From Bacteroidota bacterium (GTDB lineage: Bacteria > Bacteroidota > Bacteroidia > Chitinophagales > Chitinophagaceae), in assembly GCA_023390215.1 (NCBI GenBank), contig JAEWDG010000324.1, forward strand, positions 1-7,560: a DNA stretch of 7,560 nt. The letters run 5' to 3'. This document shows, one piece after another, positions 6,503-7,560 of the stretch (within the stretch, counting starts at the first letter, position 1; each line of letters starts with the position of its first letter). The notes below the pieces were generated by a model. The model worked only from the letters and a program-made list of their open reading frames with translations, was not told where the DNA came from and did no database searches. The translations under genes and the position numbers were made by a program.

Positions 6503-7560
6503 ATGGAGAACTTCGTCGTTTCCGCCCGTAAATACCGTCCGCAGAATTTTAATACGGTTATCGGGCAATCGCATATTACCACCACCTTAAAAAACGCCAT
6601 CCGCAACAATCAGCTTGCACATGCATTCTTGTTTTGCGGTCCCCGGGGTGTAGGTAAAACAACCTGCGCGCGAATTCTCGCCAAAACCATCAATTGCGAA
6701 AATATCACACCGGAGGGCGAGGCCTGTAATGTTTGCCAGAGCTGTGTTTCCTTCGACAATGGGGCTTCATTGAATATTCATGAACTCGATGCGGCCAGTA
6801 ATAATTCGGTGGATGATATCCGTAATCTTGTTGACCAGGTTCGCTTCGCGCCGCAGGCAGGAAAATACAAAGTGTATATTGTCGATGAGGTTCATATGCT
6901 CAGTGCCTCCGCGTTCAATGCATTTCTGAAAACTCTGGAAGAGCCTCCACCTTACGCGATCTTCATTTTGGCAACTACTGAAAAACATAAGATTCTTCCC
7001 ACTATTCTGAGCCGCTGCCAGATCTTCGATTTCAAACGCATAACTACGCAGGATACGGTAGCGCATTTGCAGGAGATCTGTGAGAAAGAAGACATCAAAG
7101 CAGAAAAAGCTGCCCTGCATGTAATCGCTTTAAAAAGTGAAGGCTGCATGCGCGATGCGTTGAGCATTCTGGACAAGATCGTAAGTTTTACTTCCGGACA
7201 TCTTACGTATTCAAATACGCTGGAACATCTAAATATTCTGGATGAAGATTATTATTTCAGATTGTTGGAATTGTTACAAAAAGAATCACTTCCCGATGTA
7301 TTGCTTTTGTACGATGAAATAAACCAAAAAGGTTTTGAGCCGGAAACGGTACTCGAAGGATTTACGGAGTTCATCCGCAATCTGTTCATCAGCAAAGATG
7401 AAAAAGCTGCAGCCTTGTTGGATGTAGCAGAAGACTTTCGCAAAAAATACAAAAAAGCTGCTAAAGAAACTTCAACGGGTTGGATGATCGCCTCACTGAA
7501 CTTACTTACAGAAGGTATCGGACAGATCAGGCAAAGCCGTAACAAGCGGTTGCATGTGGA
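6503..7560 (+). CDS. dnaX: DNA polymerase III subunit gamma/tau, N-terminal part (3' end cut by window edge)
   Basis: DnaX forms the ATPase core of the clamp loader that places the beta clamp on DNA and ties the replicase together. The frame stays open for 352 codons to the window edge. Residues 1-13 (MENFVVSARKYRP) are the family's opening, which fixes the ATG at 6503; an in-frame GTG at 6479 would add eight residues and is less likely. The Walker A motif GPRGVGKTT is at 46-54. Zinc ligands are Cys65, Cys75, Cys78 and Cys81. The HELDAASNNSVDDIR block is at 93-107, Walker B VYIVDEVH at 124-131, sensor 1 ATTE at 157-160, and the SRC arginine-finger motif at 170-172. Residues past about 225 begin the collar domain. 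Whether gamma and tau both arise cannot be judged, as the C-terminal part is outside. It follows the GNAT-like gene by 48 bases with no clear promoter or terminator. Identification is very firm. Confidence 0.97.
   Translation, partial: MENFVVSARKYRPQNFNTVIGQSHITTTLKNAIRNNQLAHAFLFCGPRGVGKTTCARILAKTINCENITPEGEACNVCQSCVSFDNGASLNIHELDAASNNSVDDIRNLVDQVRFAPQAGKYKVYIVDEVHMLSASAFNAFLKTLEEPPPYAIFILATTEKHKILPTILSRCQIFDFKRITTQDTVAHLQEICEKEDIKAEKAALHVIALKSEGCMRDALSILDKIVSFTSGHLTYSNTLEHLNILDEDYYFRLLELLQKESLPDVLLLYDEINQKGFEPETVLEGFTEFIRNLFISKDEKAAALLDVAEDFRKKYKKAAKETSTGWMIASLNLLTEGIGQIRQSRNKRLHV

Noticed and set aside
7442..7457. Two A6 runs in dnaX, one reading AAAAAAG, as a programmed frameshift site for gamma
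   Set aside because: The G falls at codon position 1 (AAA AAA GCT), so the heptamer is not in the phase needed for the known A AAA AAG slip, and it lies in the collar domain, earlier than the known site in E. coli.

Overview
The window reads as ordinary chromosomal DNA from a member of the Bacteroidota. The basis is protein style (an RbfA–Lol permease pair, a split transketolase, a DnaX with Bacteroidota-like wording), the near absence of Shine-Dalgarno sequences, and three good matches to the Bacteroidota -7 promoter element TAnnTTTG placed just ahead of genes. The look is closest to Chitinophagales or Sphingobacteriales, but the order is inferred from general appearance, not from a search. 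I see no rRNA, tRNA, CRISPR array, insertion sequence, integrase or phage gene.

Layout. Bases 1-1462 (+) carry the end of rbfA and a full LolC/LolE-type permease gene that overlaps it by 4 bases (ATGA). Bases 1501-2334 (-) carry the N-terminal half of a split transketolase, converging on the permease gene; its C-terminal half is not in the window. Bases 2335-2590 are a divergent intergenic region with a -7 element facing each way and one small inverted repeat. Bases 2591-3715 (+) encode a WecA-type polyprenyl-phosphate sugar-1-phosphate transferase. After an 85-base gap with its own -7 element come frr, a fatty acid hydroxylase/sterol desaturase family gene, a large GNAT-like protein gene that starts at TTG, and dnaX, which runs off the right edge. 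These last four genes (3802-7560) are on one strand with gaps of 15, 4 and 48 bases and may be one transcript.

How the genes fit together. Most are housekeeping: ribosome maturation (rbfA), lipoprotein export (permease), pentose phosphate metabolism (transketolase half), envelope glycan initiation (WecA-type), ribosome recycling (frr) and replication (dnaX). The one pair with an unclear job is the membrane di-iron hydroxylase family protein and the GNAT-like protein that follows it by four bases. They look co-translated, and a shared role in lipid modification is a reasonable but unproven guess. I find no convincing previously undescribed system here; the points worth a second look are that lipid-like pair, the orphan transketolase half, and the unusual neighbours of frr.
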